Origin: Bacteroidales bacterium
GTDB lineage: Bacteria; Bacteroidota; Bacteroidia; Bacteroidales; F082
Reading direction: 5' to 3'
NCBI GenBank assembly: GCA_015493525.1
Contig: WGCY01000049.1
Coordinates: 1 to 64,000, forward strand
DNA: 64,000 bases
Part shown: in pieces, positions 17,126 to 25,248 of the stretch
Layout of the letters: every line of letters starts with the position of its first letter
Position numbering within the stretch: position 1 is the stretch's first letter
The notes under the pieces: model-generated
The model's database searches: none
Seen by the model: only the letters and a program-made list of their open reading frames with translations
What the model was told of the DNA's origin: nothing
Position numbers and translations under genes: made by a program

Positions 17126-17725
17126 TTATTCCCAGTTGCCGTCAGTAGAAGGTTCGGTCATAGAGCCAACTTTCAGGCCGGCATATTTTTTCAGCTCTTT
17201 TCGACTGGCACTCAGGTTGACGATAAGCTGTTCATCCATACCTTTCAAATACGTTGAAAAAGGGGCCTTAACTTCAAAAACGTTCACATTGACGCCTCCT
17301 TTTTTTATTACGCCTGCTTTCAACTGGAATTTTTTACCACCGGAAAACGGAATAATATCAATGTGATGATAATCAACGTTTTTTTGTCCCCGGAACAAAG
17401 AGTCAGCGACCTTCACATAACCTACCGTATCGTTAATGGTAAGCGTATAGGTTGTATCGTTGGGGTCGGGAATCATTCTTACCACAGGAATCTGGGCACT
17501 GTCCATAAAATGGATGAGGGTATCAAACGAACCGGTATATTCGTTGTTCAGTTGCTTGTAAATAAACTCTGCCGAACGAATATCTTTAAGATACTGAATG
17601 ACAACTTTTTCACGTGCCCTTTTTTGCTTATTAAAATTCACCGGCTGCATGATACTTGCATAAGTATAGTAAGCTAAAATTGCGGCTATTACGATCAAAA
17701 TAATTTGAAAGATTGTTTTTTTCAT
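17126..17725 (-). CDS. membrane-anchored hypothetical protein
   Basis: A 199-residue protein I cannot assign. The N-terminus MKKTIFQIILIVIAAILAYYTYASI is a single membrane anchor or uncleaved signal, and the remainder is extracytoplasmic with no cysteines. It contains YLKDIRSAEFIYKQLNNEYTGSF, a pattern reminiscent of pseudopilin-like N-terminal helices, and then a beta-rich region. The ORF-track start (17746) overlaps the -7 element TAAATTTG (17744-17751), so I use ATG 17725. It is first in the run leading to DUF3822, rsmD and the hydrolase, with gaps of about 10 bp or less. Confidence 0.7.
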   Translation of the reverse strand: MKKTIFQIILIVIAAILAYYTYASIMQPVNFNKQKRAREKVVIQYLKDIRSAEFIYKQLNNEYTGSFDTLIHFMDSAQIPVVRMIPDPNDTTYTLTINDTVGYVKVADSLFRGQKNVDYHHIDIIPFSGGKKFQLKAGVIKKGGVNVNVFEVKAPFSTYLKGMDEQLIVNLSASRKELKKYAGLKVGSMTEPSTDGNWE

Positions 17726-17743
17726 ATCATAAAAATTTACGGA

Positions 17744-17751
17744 CAAATTTA
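17744..17751 (-). promoter_or_regulatory. -7 element for the 17126-17725 / DUF3822 / rsmD run
   Basis: The reverse strand reads TAAATTTG (TAnnTTTG), 18 nt before ATG 17725. Confidence 0.55.
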
Positions 17752-17832
17752 TAACTTTTTACCATTCCCAAGAGAAATTTTCTGCAAAGAAAACCATTTT
17801 TTTATTTAGATGCAATATACAAATATAACGAA

Positions 17833-18282
17833 CTACAAATCAGTATAATCCGGTATGTTCCGGAGAAAATGATAACGCTGTTTTTCATAATCCATTTTGC
17901 AACAATAATGTAACAGTCCGTTGCTAATGATAAGGTAATGGGCATGAAGTGCCAGGTTATAGGCTGCTACCTGGTCAAAAACGGCCTGACTTAATTTCAC
18001 TTCGGGGGCCTTAAATTCAAGAAGGAGGGCCGGTGTCCCATCCCGGTTAAAAACAACAGCATCAAATCGCTTCGGCATTCCATTTATCATCAGGCTTTTT
18101 TCAACACTTATCAGCGAAGCCGGGTAATGTTTTTTGCTACACAAAAAATGCAGAAAATGCTGGCGTACCCACTCTTCGGGTGTCAGGCGGACATATTTTC
18201 CCCGAAATGTATCGAAGATGTCCTCCCCTTTTCCTTCGTTTTTCCTGATTTTTACTTCGTAAGCCGGCAGGTTGAGTTGCAT
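17833..18282 (-). CDS. HsdR N-terminal-like PD-(D/E)XK nuclease domain protein
   Basis: A 149-residue stand-alone protein resembling the N-terminal nuclease domain of type I restriction subunit R. The catalytic core is visible as KRFDAVVFNRDGTPALLLEFKAP, giving the D...E-x-K arrangement, followed by QVAAYNLALHAHYLIISNG. No helicase, specificity or methylase gene is present, so it is not a type I R-M system; such orphan proteins are common in Bacteroidota and of unknown role. The ORF-track start (18351) reads into the tandem-repeat array; MQLNLPAYEVKI at 18282 fits the family start. A weak -7 (TACTTTTA) lies at 18306-18313. Confidence 0.8.
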   Translation of the reverse strand: MQLNLPAYEVKIRKNEGKGEDIFDTFRGKYVRLTPEEWVRQHFLHFLCSKKHYPASLISVEKSLMINGMPKRFDAVVFNRDGTPALLLEFKAPEVKLSQAVFDQVAAYNLALHAHYLIISNGLLHYCCKMDYEKQRYHFLRNIPDYTDL

Positions 18283-18326
18283 TCTTTTCAGTTTCAATTG
18301 AAAGTGTAAAAGTAGGGATAATTGAG

Positions 18327-18480
18327 CATTGGTCAAGCGGGAGTCAAACAATGGTCAAGCGGTGGTCAAGCAATTGTCAGGCAGTTGTCAGGCGATGGTC
18401 AGGCAATTGTTAAACAATGGTCAAACAATGGTCAAACAATGGTCAATCAGTGGTCAAGCAGTGGTCAAACAATGGTCAGA
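18327..18480. repeat. degenerate 11-bp tandem repeat array
   Basis: About 14 units of roughly AACAATGGTCA / GGCAGTTGTCA follow each other on the plus strand with an 11-bp period. The complement (TGACaaYtGYY) is the same word family as the arrays at 54841-54942 and 56346-56675, here in the opposite orientation. Plus-strand ORFs at 18322 and 18329 translate the repeat (WSNNGQTMVNQWSSSGQ) and are not credible genes. Confidence 0.8.
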
Positions 18481-18493
18481 AGGTGGCTGGTTT

Positions 18494-18670
18494 GTGGCAG
18501 GGATGGAAGCGGCATCCGGTGGCAGACGGGGGCTTTGGTTTTTGCTGACAGGCGGAGGCTGAGGCACGAAGACCCCGTACTGGCATTGCAAAACCTGCCG
18601 CCGGCAACAGCGATACAGCGGACAGCCCGGTACGGTTCGCGTGGGCTTTGCGCGTGGGAACCGTAGCCAC
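18494..18670 (+). ncRNA. candidate structured RNA upstream of prfB
   Basis: Nested pairings are visible. An outer GTGGC (18494-18498) pairs with GCCAC (18666-18670). Inside are CCGGTGGCAG (18516-18525) with CTGCCGCCGG (18595-18604, one U-G wobble on this strand) and ACGGGGGCTT (18526-18535) with AAGACCCCGT (18569-18578). A 3' hairpin pairs TACGGTTC (18631-18638) with GAACCGTA (18658-18665). Unpaired GGGATGGAAGCGGCATCC and GATACAGCGGACAGCCC resemble a recurrent Bacteroidota intergenic RNA motif that I recall from flavobacterial genomes (possibly Flavo-1; unverified). Strand is inferred from the wobble pair. It ends about 70 nt before the prfB -7 element, so it looks like a separate small RNA rather than a prfB leader. 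Confidence 0.6.
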
Positions 18671-18738
18671 CCAATAAAATAAGTACCCGAATACGCCCCA
18701 AACCACGCATTGTTTTCACGGGCAAGCCACAATCTTTT

Positions 18739-18746
18739 TACTTTTG
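18739..18746 (+). promoter_or_regulatory. prfB -7 promoter element
   Basis: TACTTTTG matches TAnnTTTG exactly and lies 16 nt before the prfB ATG. Confidence 0.6.
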
Positions 18747-18762
18747 CAGGAAAAGAAAGCTT

Positions 18763-19864
18763 ATGTACACAACAGAAGCCATGAAAGACCTGTCGGAACG
18801 ACTCGCGGCCTTGAGGGGGTACCTTTGACGTGGACCGCACGTTGATGGAAATTGGAGAAGAAGAAGAGAAAACACAGTCGCCTGATTTTTGGAATGACCC
18901 GAAAAAAGCGGAAGTGCTGTTGCGGCAGATTAAAGCCAAAAAGAACCGCATGGAGGCTTTCGCCAAAGCTGAAGAAGCTTTTAATGACGTAAAAGTTTTG
19001 GAAGAGTTTTTTCAGGAAGGGGAGGTTTCGCATGAGGAAATGGATAAACAGTTTGGCACAGCGTTAAAGCAGGTAGAAGAGCTGGAGTTTCTGCAGATGC
19101 TAGGGGAAAAAGAAGATAGCCTAAACGCCATTTTGAAAATTAACCCGGGTGCCGGCGGTACGGAAAGCCAGGATTGGGCAGAGATGCTCATGCGCATGTA
19201 CATCCGTTATGGTGAGCGTAAAGGTTTCAAAGTGAAGGAACTGGACTTTCAGGAAGGTGATGTGGCCGGTATCAAATCGGTGTCGCTGGAGTTTGAAGGG
19301 GATTTTGCTTTCGGCTACCTGAAAGGGGAAAACGGCGTTCACCGGCTGGTAAGGCTTTCGCCTTTTGATTCGGCCAACCGTCGCCACACCTCTTTTGCCT
19401 CGGTATATGTCTATCCCGTGGTGGACGATTCCATAGAAATTGCCGTGAACCCGGCGGACATCAGCTGGGATACTTTCCGCAGCAGCGGCCCCGGCGGACA
19501 GAATGTGAACAAGGTGGAAACGGCTGTTCGCCTGCGGCATGAGCCTTCGGGACTGGTCATCGAATGCCAGGAAACCCGCTCACAACAACAAAACCGCGAA
19601 AAAGCACTCCAGATGCTGCGATCACAGTTGTACGAAATTGAAATGCGGAAAAAGCAGGAAGCCCGGGCGAAAATTGAAGCCGGCAAGAAAAAAATAGAAT
19701 GGGGTTCGCAAATCCGATCCTATGTTCTGCATCCTTATAAGTTGATAAAAGATGTGCGTACGGGATATGAATCTTCCAACGTGCAGGCAGTTTTGGATGG
19801 GGAATTGGATGGTTTTATTAAAGCTTATCTGATGATGAGCGGCGGGGATAAAGAGGAAGAATAA
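18763..19864 (+). CDS. prfB: peptide chain release factor 2 (programmed +1 frameshift)
   Basis: RF2 terminates translation at UGA and UAA. The reading frame begins at ATG 18763 ([21 protein letters not shown]) and hits an in-frame TGA at 18826-18828 within AGGGGGTACCTTTGAC, the classical RF2 autoregulatory slippery site (CTT followed by TGA C, with an SD-like AGGGGG just upstream). A +1 shift after CTT continues as [13 protein letters not shown] to 19864, giving 366 residues. The stop-recognition SPF motif is at residues 199-201 ([10 protein letters not shown]) and the catalytic GGQ at 244-246 ([10 protein letters not shown]). The 45-residue spacing matches known RF2. The ORF track shows only the shifted frame from GTG 18830. 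The frameshift is expected to sense RF2 shortage. Confidence 0.96.
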
Positions 19865-20012
19865 ATGTTGCAATGGCACAACGGGTGCTGTGTTGTTAGG
19901 CAGGGCACAAGCGGATGCTTGCGCCAGGTAGTTGCATTATATAGCGGATGCTGCGCCATATAGTGCTTGCACCGGAAACACCAATTAGAACCCATTATAA
20001 ATTAGCTTGCCG
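19865..20012. repeat. intergenic region with GCACAAGC-type hairpin
   Basis: The gap after prfB contains GCACAAGC-GGAT-GCTTGCGC (19905-19924, one mismatch) and a related TATAGCGGATGCTGCGCCATATA palindrome. It may double as the prfB terminator. No gene is visible. Confidence 0.45.
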
Positions 20013-20045
20013 TTGATTATTTTTTCATAGGATTCTGTAATTTTG
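20013..20045 (+). promoter_or_regulatory. arsC-fumC promoter
   Basis: TTG (20013-20015) and TAATTTTG (20038-20045) are separated by 22 bp. Both match the Bacteroidota -33/-7 pattern, 22 nt before the arsC-like ATG. Confidence 0.6.
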
Positions 20046-20067
20046 ATTGTTCTAAAAAACAGTTAAG

Positions 20068-20409
20068 ATGGTTACCATTTATCACAACCCGCGGTGCAAA
20101 AAATCACGTGCCGGATTGCAGTTTTTGCAAAACAAAACAGCCGATTTTAAAATTGTAGAATACCTTAAAAATCCCCTTACCGAAGCCGAATTAAAAGACA
20201 TTTTAATGCGGCTGAACAAAAAACCGCAGGAGATGGTGCGGACACAGGAAGCGGTTTACAAACAGAATTTTAAAGGCAAAAATTTTACCGATGAGGAGTG
20301 GGTAAAGATAATGATTGAGAACCCAAAACTTATCAAACGTCCCATCGTGGTGAAGGGAAGCAAAGCCGTGTGGGGCGACCCGGCCGAAGAAATTGAAAAA
20401 TTATTTTAA
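20068..20409 (+). CDS. ArsC/Spx family protein, arsenate reductase-like
   Basis: A 113-residue thioredoxin-fold protein of the ArsC family. The N-terminal IYHNPRCKKSRAGLQFL carries the single catalytic Cys of glutaredoxin-linked arsenate reductases, and the C-terminal IKRPIVVKGSKAVWGDP holds the family's conserved R-P-I segment. There is no second CXXC Cys as in Spx, and no ars operon genes (arsB, arsR, acr3) are nearby. Arsenate reduction is therefore plausible but not supported by context; a general thiol-redox role is possible. It shares a promoter with fumC, which starts 29 bp downstream. Confidence 0.82.
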   Translation: MVTIYHNPRCKKSRAGLQFLQNKTADFKIVEYLKNPLTEAELKDILMRLNKKPQEMVRTQEAVYKQNFKGKNFTDEEWVKIMIENPKLIKRPIVVKGSKAVWGDPAEEIEKLF

Positions 20410-20438
20410 AATATTAATCTAACATAAATCATAAAACC

Positions 20439-21824
20439 ATGGAATACAGAATAGAACATGACACTTTGGGTGAAGTAAAAGTTGCCGCCGACAAATATTG
20501 GGGCGCACAGACCCAACGGTCAAAAATGAATTTTCAAATTGGCCCCGCCGCCTCCATGCCACGGGAAATTATTGACGCTTTTGCTTACCTTAAAAAAGCA
20601 GCAGCACTCACCAATGCCGACCTCGGTGTACTGGATGATGAAAAAGCCAAGCTGATAGCACAAGTGTGCGATGAAATCCTTGCCGGGAAATTATACGACA
20701 ATTTTCCGTTGGTCATCTGGCAAACCGGTTCCGGAACACAGTCCAATATGAACGTGAACGAAGTGATTGCCAACCGCGGACACGTAATAAAAGGTGGAAA
20801 ACTGACCGACGAAAAGAAATTTCTGCATCCCAATGACGATGCCAATAAATCACAGTCGTCCAACGATACTTTTCCTACGGCCATGCATATTGCCGCTTAC
20901 AAAATACTTATGGAAGTTACCATTCCGGGCGTAAAACATCTGCGTGATGTGTTGGCAAAGAAATCCGAAGAGTTTAAAGACTATGTCAAGACAGGACGTA
21001 CCCACTGGATGGATGCCACACCGTTGACACTGGGACAGGAGTTTTCGGGATACGTTTCGCAACTGGATCACGGGTTGAAAGCTTTGGAAGCTACGCTGGG
21101 CCACCTGACAGAGCTGGCTTTGGGCGGAACAGCTGTGGGAACAGGCCTGAACACCCCAAAAGGCTATGCTGAAAAAGTAGCTGAGAAAATTGCCGAGCTG
21201 ACAGGATTTCCTTTTGTTACTGCTCCCAATAAATTTGAAGCGTTGTCTGCCCACGATGCCGTAGTGGAAACTTCAGGTGCCTTGAAACAGCTGGCAGTAA
21301 GCCTGATGCATATCTCCAACAACGTCCGTTATCTTGCCTCGGGGCCTCGATGCAGCATTGGCGAAGTGAACCTTCCGGCAAACGAACCCGGCTCTTCGAT
21401 CATGCCGGGAAAAGTAAATCCCACGCAAAATGAGGCCTTGACCATGGTTTGTGCCCAGGTGATTGGCAACGATGTGGCCATTACCACAGGCGGTATGCAG
21501 GGACATTTTCAGCTGAATGTATTTAAGCCGGTGATGATTGCTAATTTGTTGCAGTCGGCACGTCTGCTGGGCGATGCTTGTGTTTCGTTTGCCGACAAAG
21601 CCATTGCCGGTGCCCAGGCCAACCTGAAAAACCTCCAGTTTAACCTGGAAAACTCGCTTATGCTGGTTACCGCATTGAACACGCACATTGGCTACGAGAA
21701 ATCAGCCAAAATTGCCAAAAAAGCCCATGCCGAAGGAACCACTTTGCGTGAAGCTGCCCTGGCTCTCGGTTTCGTTACCGATGAAGAATTTAACGAATGG
21801 GTTGACCCGAAGAAAATGATCTGA
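20439..21824 (+). CDS. fumC: fumarate hydratase class II
   Basis: A 461-residue iron-independent fumarase interconverting fumarate and L-malate in the TCA cycle. Visible are YWGAQTQRS near the N-terminus, [40 protein letters not shown], and the superfamily signature [20 protein letters not shown], which holds the catalytic loop Ser. Length and motifs match FumC rather than aspartase (ERDRMRIE-like segments are absent). It is co-directional with arsC and followed by a strong bidirectional terminator. Confidence 0.96.
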   Translation: MEYRIEHDTLGEVKVAADKYWGAQTQRSKMNFQIGPAASMPREIIDAFAYLKKAAALTNADLGVLDDEKAKLIAQVCDEILAGKLYDNFPLVIWQTGSGTQSNMNVNEVIANRGHVIKGGKLTDEKKFLHPNDDANKSQSSNDTFPTAMHIAAYKILMEVTIPGVKHLRDVLAKKSEEFKDYVKTGRTHWMDATPLTLGQEFSGYVSQLDHGLKALEATLGHLTELALGGTAVGTGLNTPKGYAEKVAEKIAELTGFPFVTAPNKFEALSAHDAVVETSGALKQLAVSLMHISNNVRYLASGPRCSIGEVNLPANEPGSSIMPGKVNPTQNEALTMVCAQVIGNDVAITTGGMQGHFQLNVFKPVMIANLLQSARLLGDACVSFADKAIAGAQANLKNLQFNLENSLMLVTALNTHIGYEKSAKIAKKAHAEGTTLREAALALGFVTDEEFNEWVDPKKMI

Positions 21825-21845
21825 CAAAATGCCTGAAAAGTAAAA

Positions 21846-21885
21846 GGTGCCTGAAGTACTTGATGCATTTCAGGCACTTTTTTTA
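21846..21885. terminator. bidirectional terminator after fumC
   Basis: TGCCTGAA and TTCAGGCA pair around a 13-nt loop, followed by CTTTTTTT on the plus strand. The convergent membrane-protein gene stops at 21883. Confidence 0.85.
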
Positions 21886-22326
21886 TCTGTATGCCAGATA
21901 AAAGCCCATGGAGGCGAGGGTGGCAAGGGTAGCCCATCCGTAATAAATCATGGCGTATTTGTATTTGGCATGATGGCTGATGGATTTGCTCGTGAAGATT
22001 TTTCCAATCTGGGCCAGAATCAGGGCAAACAACATAACACTGAAATGCTCAATGGACCAAAACCGTAACGACAAAATGCGGTTTACATCCGCTACTGATG
22101 TAATGGCGTATTTGTTGGCCGGTTCCATAAAAAAGTAGAGCAGGAATCCCAAAATAAGTCCGAGATACAGCAACAGGATAAAACTGTTTTCCAGATAGAT
22201 ACAGGTTTTCCCGTACAGTTCCTTTTTTAGAAAAAAGCCTCGCGTAACCCTTACCGTGAGGACGATAGAGATGACCACAAACAAAACGCTGGTCCAAATA
22301 TGGATGTTCAGGACAAGGTGATACAT
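21883..22326 (-). CDS. four-helix membrane protein of unknown function
   Basis: A 147-residue integral membrane protein with about four transmembrane segments: near residues 5-27 (HIWTSVLFVVISIVLTV), 44-66 (FILLLYLGLILGFLLYFF), 88-108 (FSVMLFALILAQIG) and 122-144. His residues occur near helix ends (NIHIW, IEHFSVM, SHHAKYK), which could suit haem or metal binding, but this is speculation. The ORF track begins at 22353; that extension covers the -7 element TATTTTTG (22343-22350), so I use ATG 22326. Monocistronic. Confidence 0.75.
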   Translation of the reverse strand: MYHLVLNIHIWTSVLFVVISIVLTVRVTRGFFLKKELYGKTCIYLENSFILLLYLGLILGFLLYFFMEPANKYAITSVADVNRILSLRFWSIEHFSVMLFALILAQIGKIFTSKSISHHAKYKYAMIYYGWATLATLASMGFYLAYR

Positions 22327-22342
22327 GATTTTTTTGTTGCTC

Positions 22343-22350
22343 CAAAAATA
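22343..22350 (-). promoter_or_regulatory. -7 element of the four-helix membrane protein
   Basis: The reverse strand reads TATTTTTG, 16 nt before ATG 22326. Confidence 0.55.
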
Positions 22351-22362
22351 CACATAGATGGC

Positions 22363-22470
22363 TTACGAAAACCTGAACGGGAGATGCTTTGCGGATATTT
22401 GCATTGGCTTTAAGAAATCTTCCGACAATATTTCTCCGGGGTGTATGTTGTCTAATCTTTCCATGGTCAT
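22363..22470 (-). pseudogene. higA: HigA-type antitoxin remnant
   Basis: The reverse strand encodes MTMERLDNIHPGEILSEDFLK then PMQISA before diverging and stopping after 35 residues. The segment IHPGEILSEDFLKPMQIS is the N-terminus of HigA-family antitoxins (about 100 residues when intact). The helix-turn-helix and C-terminus are gone. The start codon overlaps the stop of the HigB remnant (TAATG), the usual higB-higA arrangement. Confidence 0.75.
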
Positions 22471-22541
22471 TATTTATGATAGTCTAAAATCGTTACTTCA
22501 TATAAATTGTTGTTTTGCCAAATAAAGATAAGCAATTTATT
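22470..22541 (-). pseudogene. higB: HigB-type toxin remnant
   Basis: The reverse strand reads LLIFIWQNNNLYEVTILDYHK followed by a stop, matching the C-terminal RICFxW...YxVEIxDYH segment of RelE/HigB toxins. An in-frame stop lies just upstream, and only ~23 codons of the ~90-100 expected are recognisable. The remaining AT-rich bases up to 22650 hold a short AAAACAAC-AG-GTTGTTTT palindrome (22573-22590) and no further coding signal I can identify. Confidence 0.72.
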
Positions 22542-22650
22542 TTAAACAGATAGAATTGTTTGAATTTATTGTAAAACAACAGGTTGTTTTTACTGGTTGA
22601 AACTATCTATAATCGATTGTTTTGTATATATTCAATGATTTTCTTACTTT

Positions 22651-24021
22651 TTAAATAGTCTTCGAATACATGGCCTCCGATGTTTTCAGCAACGGGTCAA
22701 AAGCCATGGCGATGTTGCGGACAATGAAGAACCCCTCTTTGTGAACAGTTATCTCATTCCCGTTAATACTGATAAGGTCGTCCCGCAGAAACTCGGCTAA
22801 CTTCTCCGGCTGAAAAGCCACAATCTCCTTTACCTCGCTTGCCGTTTTACCAAACTGCCGGCCAATTTCCGCAAAATCCATCCGTCCGTTGCACATGATT
22901 TCAGCGATCACTTCGCGCACCACGAGGTTGTCATCAGTCATAAGATAAGCTTTGTCCGGGGCCAGTCCGTTGGCTTCAATTTCCTGTACGTATTGCCCTG
23001 ATGTCTTGACATTTTGCACGTAACCACCCCACAATTGCGTAATCGATGAGCTGCCAAAACCATAAACCTGCCCGGTAGTTTCGCGGGTGGCATAACCCTG
23101 AAAGTTGCGGTGTAAGGTTTTATTTTTTAAGGCTGATGTCAAATCATCGTCTGCTTTGGCATAATGGTCCATCCCTATGGCAACGTATCCGGCTTCGGTA
23201 AGCAGTTTATGGCCTGTTTCAAACATTTGAAGTTTCTCGTCCGGAGTGGGCAGGCCACGTTTTTCCAGAATTTTCTGGGCCGCTTTCACCCACGGCACAT
23301 GGGCATACGAAAAAGTGGCCAACCTGTCGGGCGAGACTTCAATGGTTTTCTGAATATTAAGGGCAAAACTCTCTTTGGTTTGCCCCGGAAGGCCGTATAT
23401 CAAATCCAGGTTTACGCCACGGAAACCTTTTTCTTTCAGATAGTTGACCAAATCTTTAATTGGATATTTGGAAGGTGCACGGTTTACCAGCTTCAGTACC
23501 TCTTCATCAAAATCCTGCACCCCGAGGCTTAAACGGTTAAAACCGATGGCCGCTAACCGGTCGATGTCTTCATATTCGAGATAAGCCGGATGACATTCCA
23601 TGGCAATTTCCGGTTTCTCAATAAATTGAAAATGCTTTTGAAAAGTGCCCATAATTTCCTCCACATAATCCAAATTGATGGAATTTGGTGTCCCTCCTCC
23701 CCAATGTATCTGGCTGACTTTCCGGTTTTTGTCAAGATATTTCGCCACATTTTCAATTTCGGTTATCACAGCACGCACATAACGCCGGATGACTTCTTCT
23801 TTTTGTGAGATACCGGTATTGCAACCGCAAAAATGGCACAGCCGCGGACAAAAGGGAATGTGAACATAAAACGACATATTTTGAGGCTTGTCGTCATTGG
23901 AGCGGATAAGCTGTTCGACGTATTGCTCCGTGGTAAAGCCGCTTTTGAAAAAAGTAGCCGGCGGGTAGCTGGTGTAGCGCGGGCCGGGCTTGTTGTATTT
24001 TTTGAATATATCGAGGTTCAT
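22651..24021 (-). CDS. hemN: oxygen-independent coproporphyrinogen III oxidase
   Basis: A 456-residue radical-SAM enzyme that decarboxylates coproporphyrinogen III to protoporphyrinogen IX without oxygen. The iron-sulphur motif is VHIPFCPRLCHFCGCNT (CxxxCxxC plus the HemN-specific extra Cys). KPGPRYTSYPPATFF is the diagnostic N-terminal HemN segment, which separates it from HemW. HWGGGTPNSI and RLSLGVQDFDEEVLKLVNR follow. The ORF-track start (24126) reads through a repeat; MNLDIFKKYNKPGPRY at 24021 is the family start. It is last in the haem block, separated from hemE by 132 bp of repeat. Confidence 0.95.
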   Translation of the reverse strand: MNLDIFKKYNKPGPRYTSYPPATFFKSGFTTEQYVEQLIRSNDDKPQNMSFYVHIPFCPRLCHFCGCNTGISQKEEVIRRYVRAVITEIENVAKYLDKNRKVSQIHWGGGTPNSINLDYVEEIMGTFQKHFQFIEKPEIAMECHPAYLEYEDIDRLAAIGFNRLSLGVQDFDEEVLKLVNRAPSKYPIKDLVNYLKEKGFRGVNLDLIYGLPGQTKESFALNIQKTIEVSPDRLATFSYAHVPWVKAAQKILEKRGLPTPDEKLQMFETGHKLLTEAGYVAIGMDHYAKADDDLTSALKNKTLHRNFQGYATRETTGQVYGFGSSSITQLWGGYVQNVKTSGQYVQEIEANGLAPDKAYLMTDDNLVVREVIAEIMCNGRMDFAEIGRQFGKTASEVKEIVAFQPEKLAEFLRDDLISINGNEITVHKEGFFIVRNIAMAFDPLLKTSEAMYSKTI

Positions 24022-24153
24022 CTTATTTTGTTTTTCTTCTTTGTGTTTCTTTGTGCTTCTTCGTGATGCACTTTGTGCCCCTTGGTGGTTTCTTCTTTTT
24101 ACCATGAAGGCGAACGAAGGATGCACAAAGTTTCACCAGGTTATTTTAATCAA

Positions 24154-25176
24154 TTACCATTTCTGTTCCTTTATCCAGTCGGTTACAAAACGGGCATTCT
24201 CAAAAGGTGTTCCGGGCAGGAAGCCGTGCCCGAGGTTGAAAATCCAGTTTTGATGTTTCCGTCCGAATTCCAAATATTTTTCCAATTCATGTTCAATGAC
24301 TTTTTTGTCAGCAAACAAAAGCCTGGGGTCCAGGTTTCCCTGCAAGCCGATACGGTCATCCAAAATTTCTCTCGCCCTGTCCATGGGTGTCAGCCAGTCC
24401 ACACTGATGAAATCGGCATGTTGCGGGCCAAGCATTTGCAGTCCATCGCCCATCCCTTTCGGGAAAAAGATAAACGGGATGCCTTCATCACGAACCGCCT
24501 GTGCAATTTTCTCCACCGAAGGAAGAAAAACCTGGCGGTAAAAATCGTTGGGAACCAACCCTGCATTGGTTTCAAAAAGCTGAAAGGCTTCGATACCGTG
24601 CCGGATTTGATTTCTGACATAATTCAACGTCATCTCCGTAACAGCATCTACCAGCGGCAACAAATCCTTCGGATGGGCAAACATCCATTTTACCGCATCC
24701 GAAAAGTCGGAACGGCTGCCCAGTCCCTGCAGCATAAAACTCAGCACGGTGAGCGGTGCCCCGCAAAATCCAATCAACGGCGTATTCTTAGGACGAACTC
24801 TTTTGACCTGCTCAATGGCTTCATAAATGTATTCCAGTTTTTCCGGATGCGGATCCATCCTTTTTACCGGATTATCAAACTGCTTGAGTGGTTTTTCAAA
24901 AACAGGCCCCTGATGGGTGAAATCGAGTCCCATGCCCAAAGCGTAAGGAATCACCAGAATATCGGAAAACAAAATAGCAGCATCTACGCCCAGATCATGA
25001 ACAGGCAACAAAGTAACTTCTGCTGCCAGCTCCGGACTTTTCATAAGCTGCCAGAAAGTGTATTTCTCTTTGATTTTCAGATAGGAAGGCAATACACGGC
25101 CTGCCTGTCGCATGTACCAAACCGGAGGCCGCGGTGTGGGTTTTCCTTTTAATGTATCTAAAAATAGTGAAGTCAT
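24154..25176 (-). CDS. hemE: uroporphyrinogen decarboxylase
   Basis: A 340-residue cytoplasmic enzyme decarboxylating the four acetate side chains of uroporphyrinogen III. The signatures are RPPVWYMRQAGRVLPSY near residue 18 (substrate-binding Arg residues), ILFSDILVIPYALG, and GFCGAPLTVLSFML. Length is normal. It lies between hemL and hemN on the same strand; the 183-bp gap to hemL holds REP-like palindromes. Confidence 0.97.
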   Translation of the reverse strand: MTSLFLDTLKGKPTPRPPVWYMRQAGRVLPSYLKIKEKYTFWQLMKSPELAAEVTLLPVHDLGVDAAILFSDILVIPYALGMGLDFTHQGPVFEKPLKQFDNPVKRMDPHPEKLEYIYEAIEQVKRVRPKNTPLIGFCGAPLTVLSFMLQGLGSRSDFSDAVKWMFAHPKDLLPLVDAVTEMTLNYVRNQIRHGIEAFQLFETNAGLVPNDFYRQVFLPSVEKIAQAVRDEGIPFIFFPKGMGDGLQMLGPQHADFISVDWLTPMDRAREILDDRIGLQGNLDPRLLFADKKVIEHELEKYLEFGRKHQNWIFNLGHGFLPGTPFENARFVTDWIKEQKW

Positions 25177-25248
25177 CTTTATCTGTCTCTTTGGTTTTTA
25201 ACTTTTGTGTTCTCTGGTGCTATACTTAACATTTTAATTCTTAATGCT

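Noticed and set aside
17833-18351. Type I restriction-modification system
   Set aside because: Only the HsdR N-terminal-like nuclease domain is present; no HsdM, HsdS or helicase.
18322-18666. Plus-strand ORFs with a repeated WSxxGQTMV pattern
   Set aside because: They simply translate the 11-bp tandem array and lack a start context, domain or conserved codon pattern.
20068-20409. Arsenic-resistance operon
   Set aside because: ArsC-like protein only; no arsR, arsB or acr3 and the partner gene is fumC.
24022-24126. N-terminal extension of hemN (MHPSFAFMVKRRNHQG...)
   Set aside because: Extension reads through a dispersed repeat; family start is MNLDIFKKYNKPGPRY.
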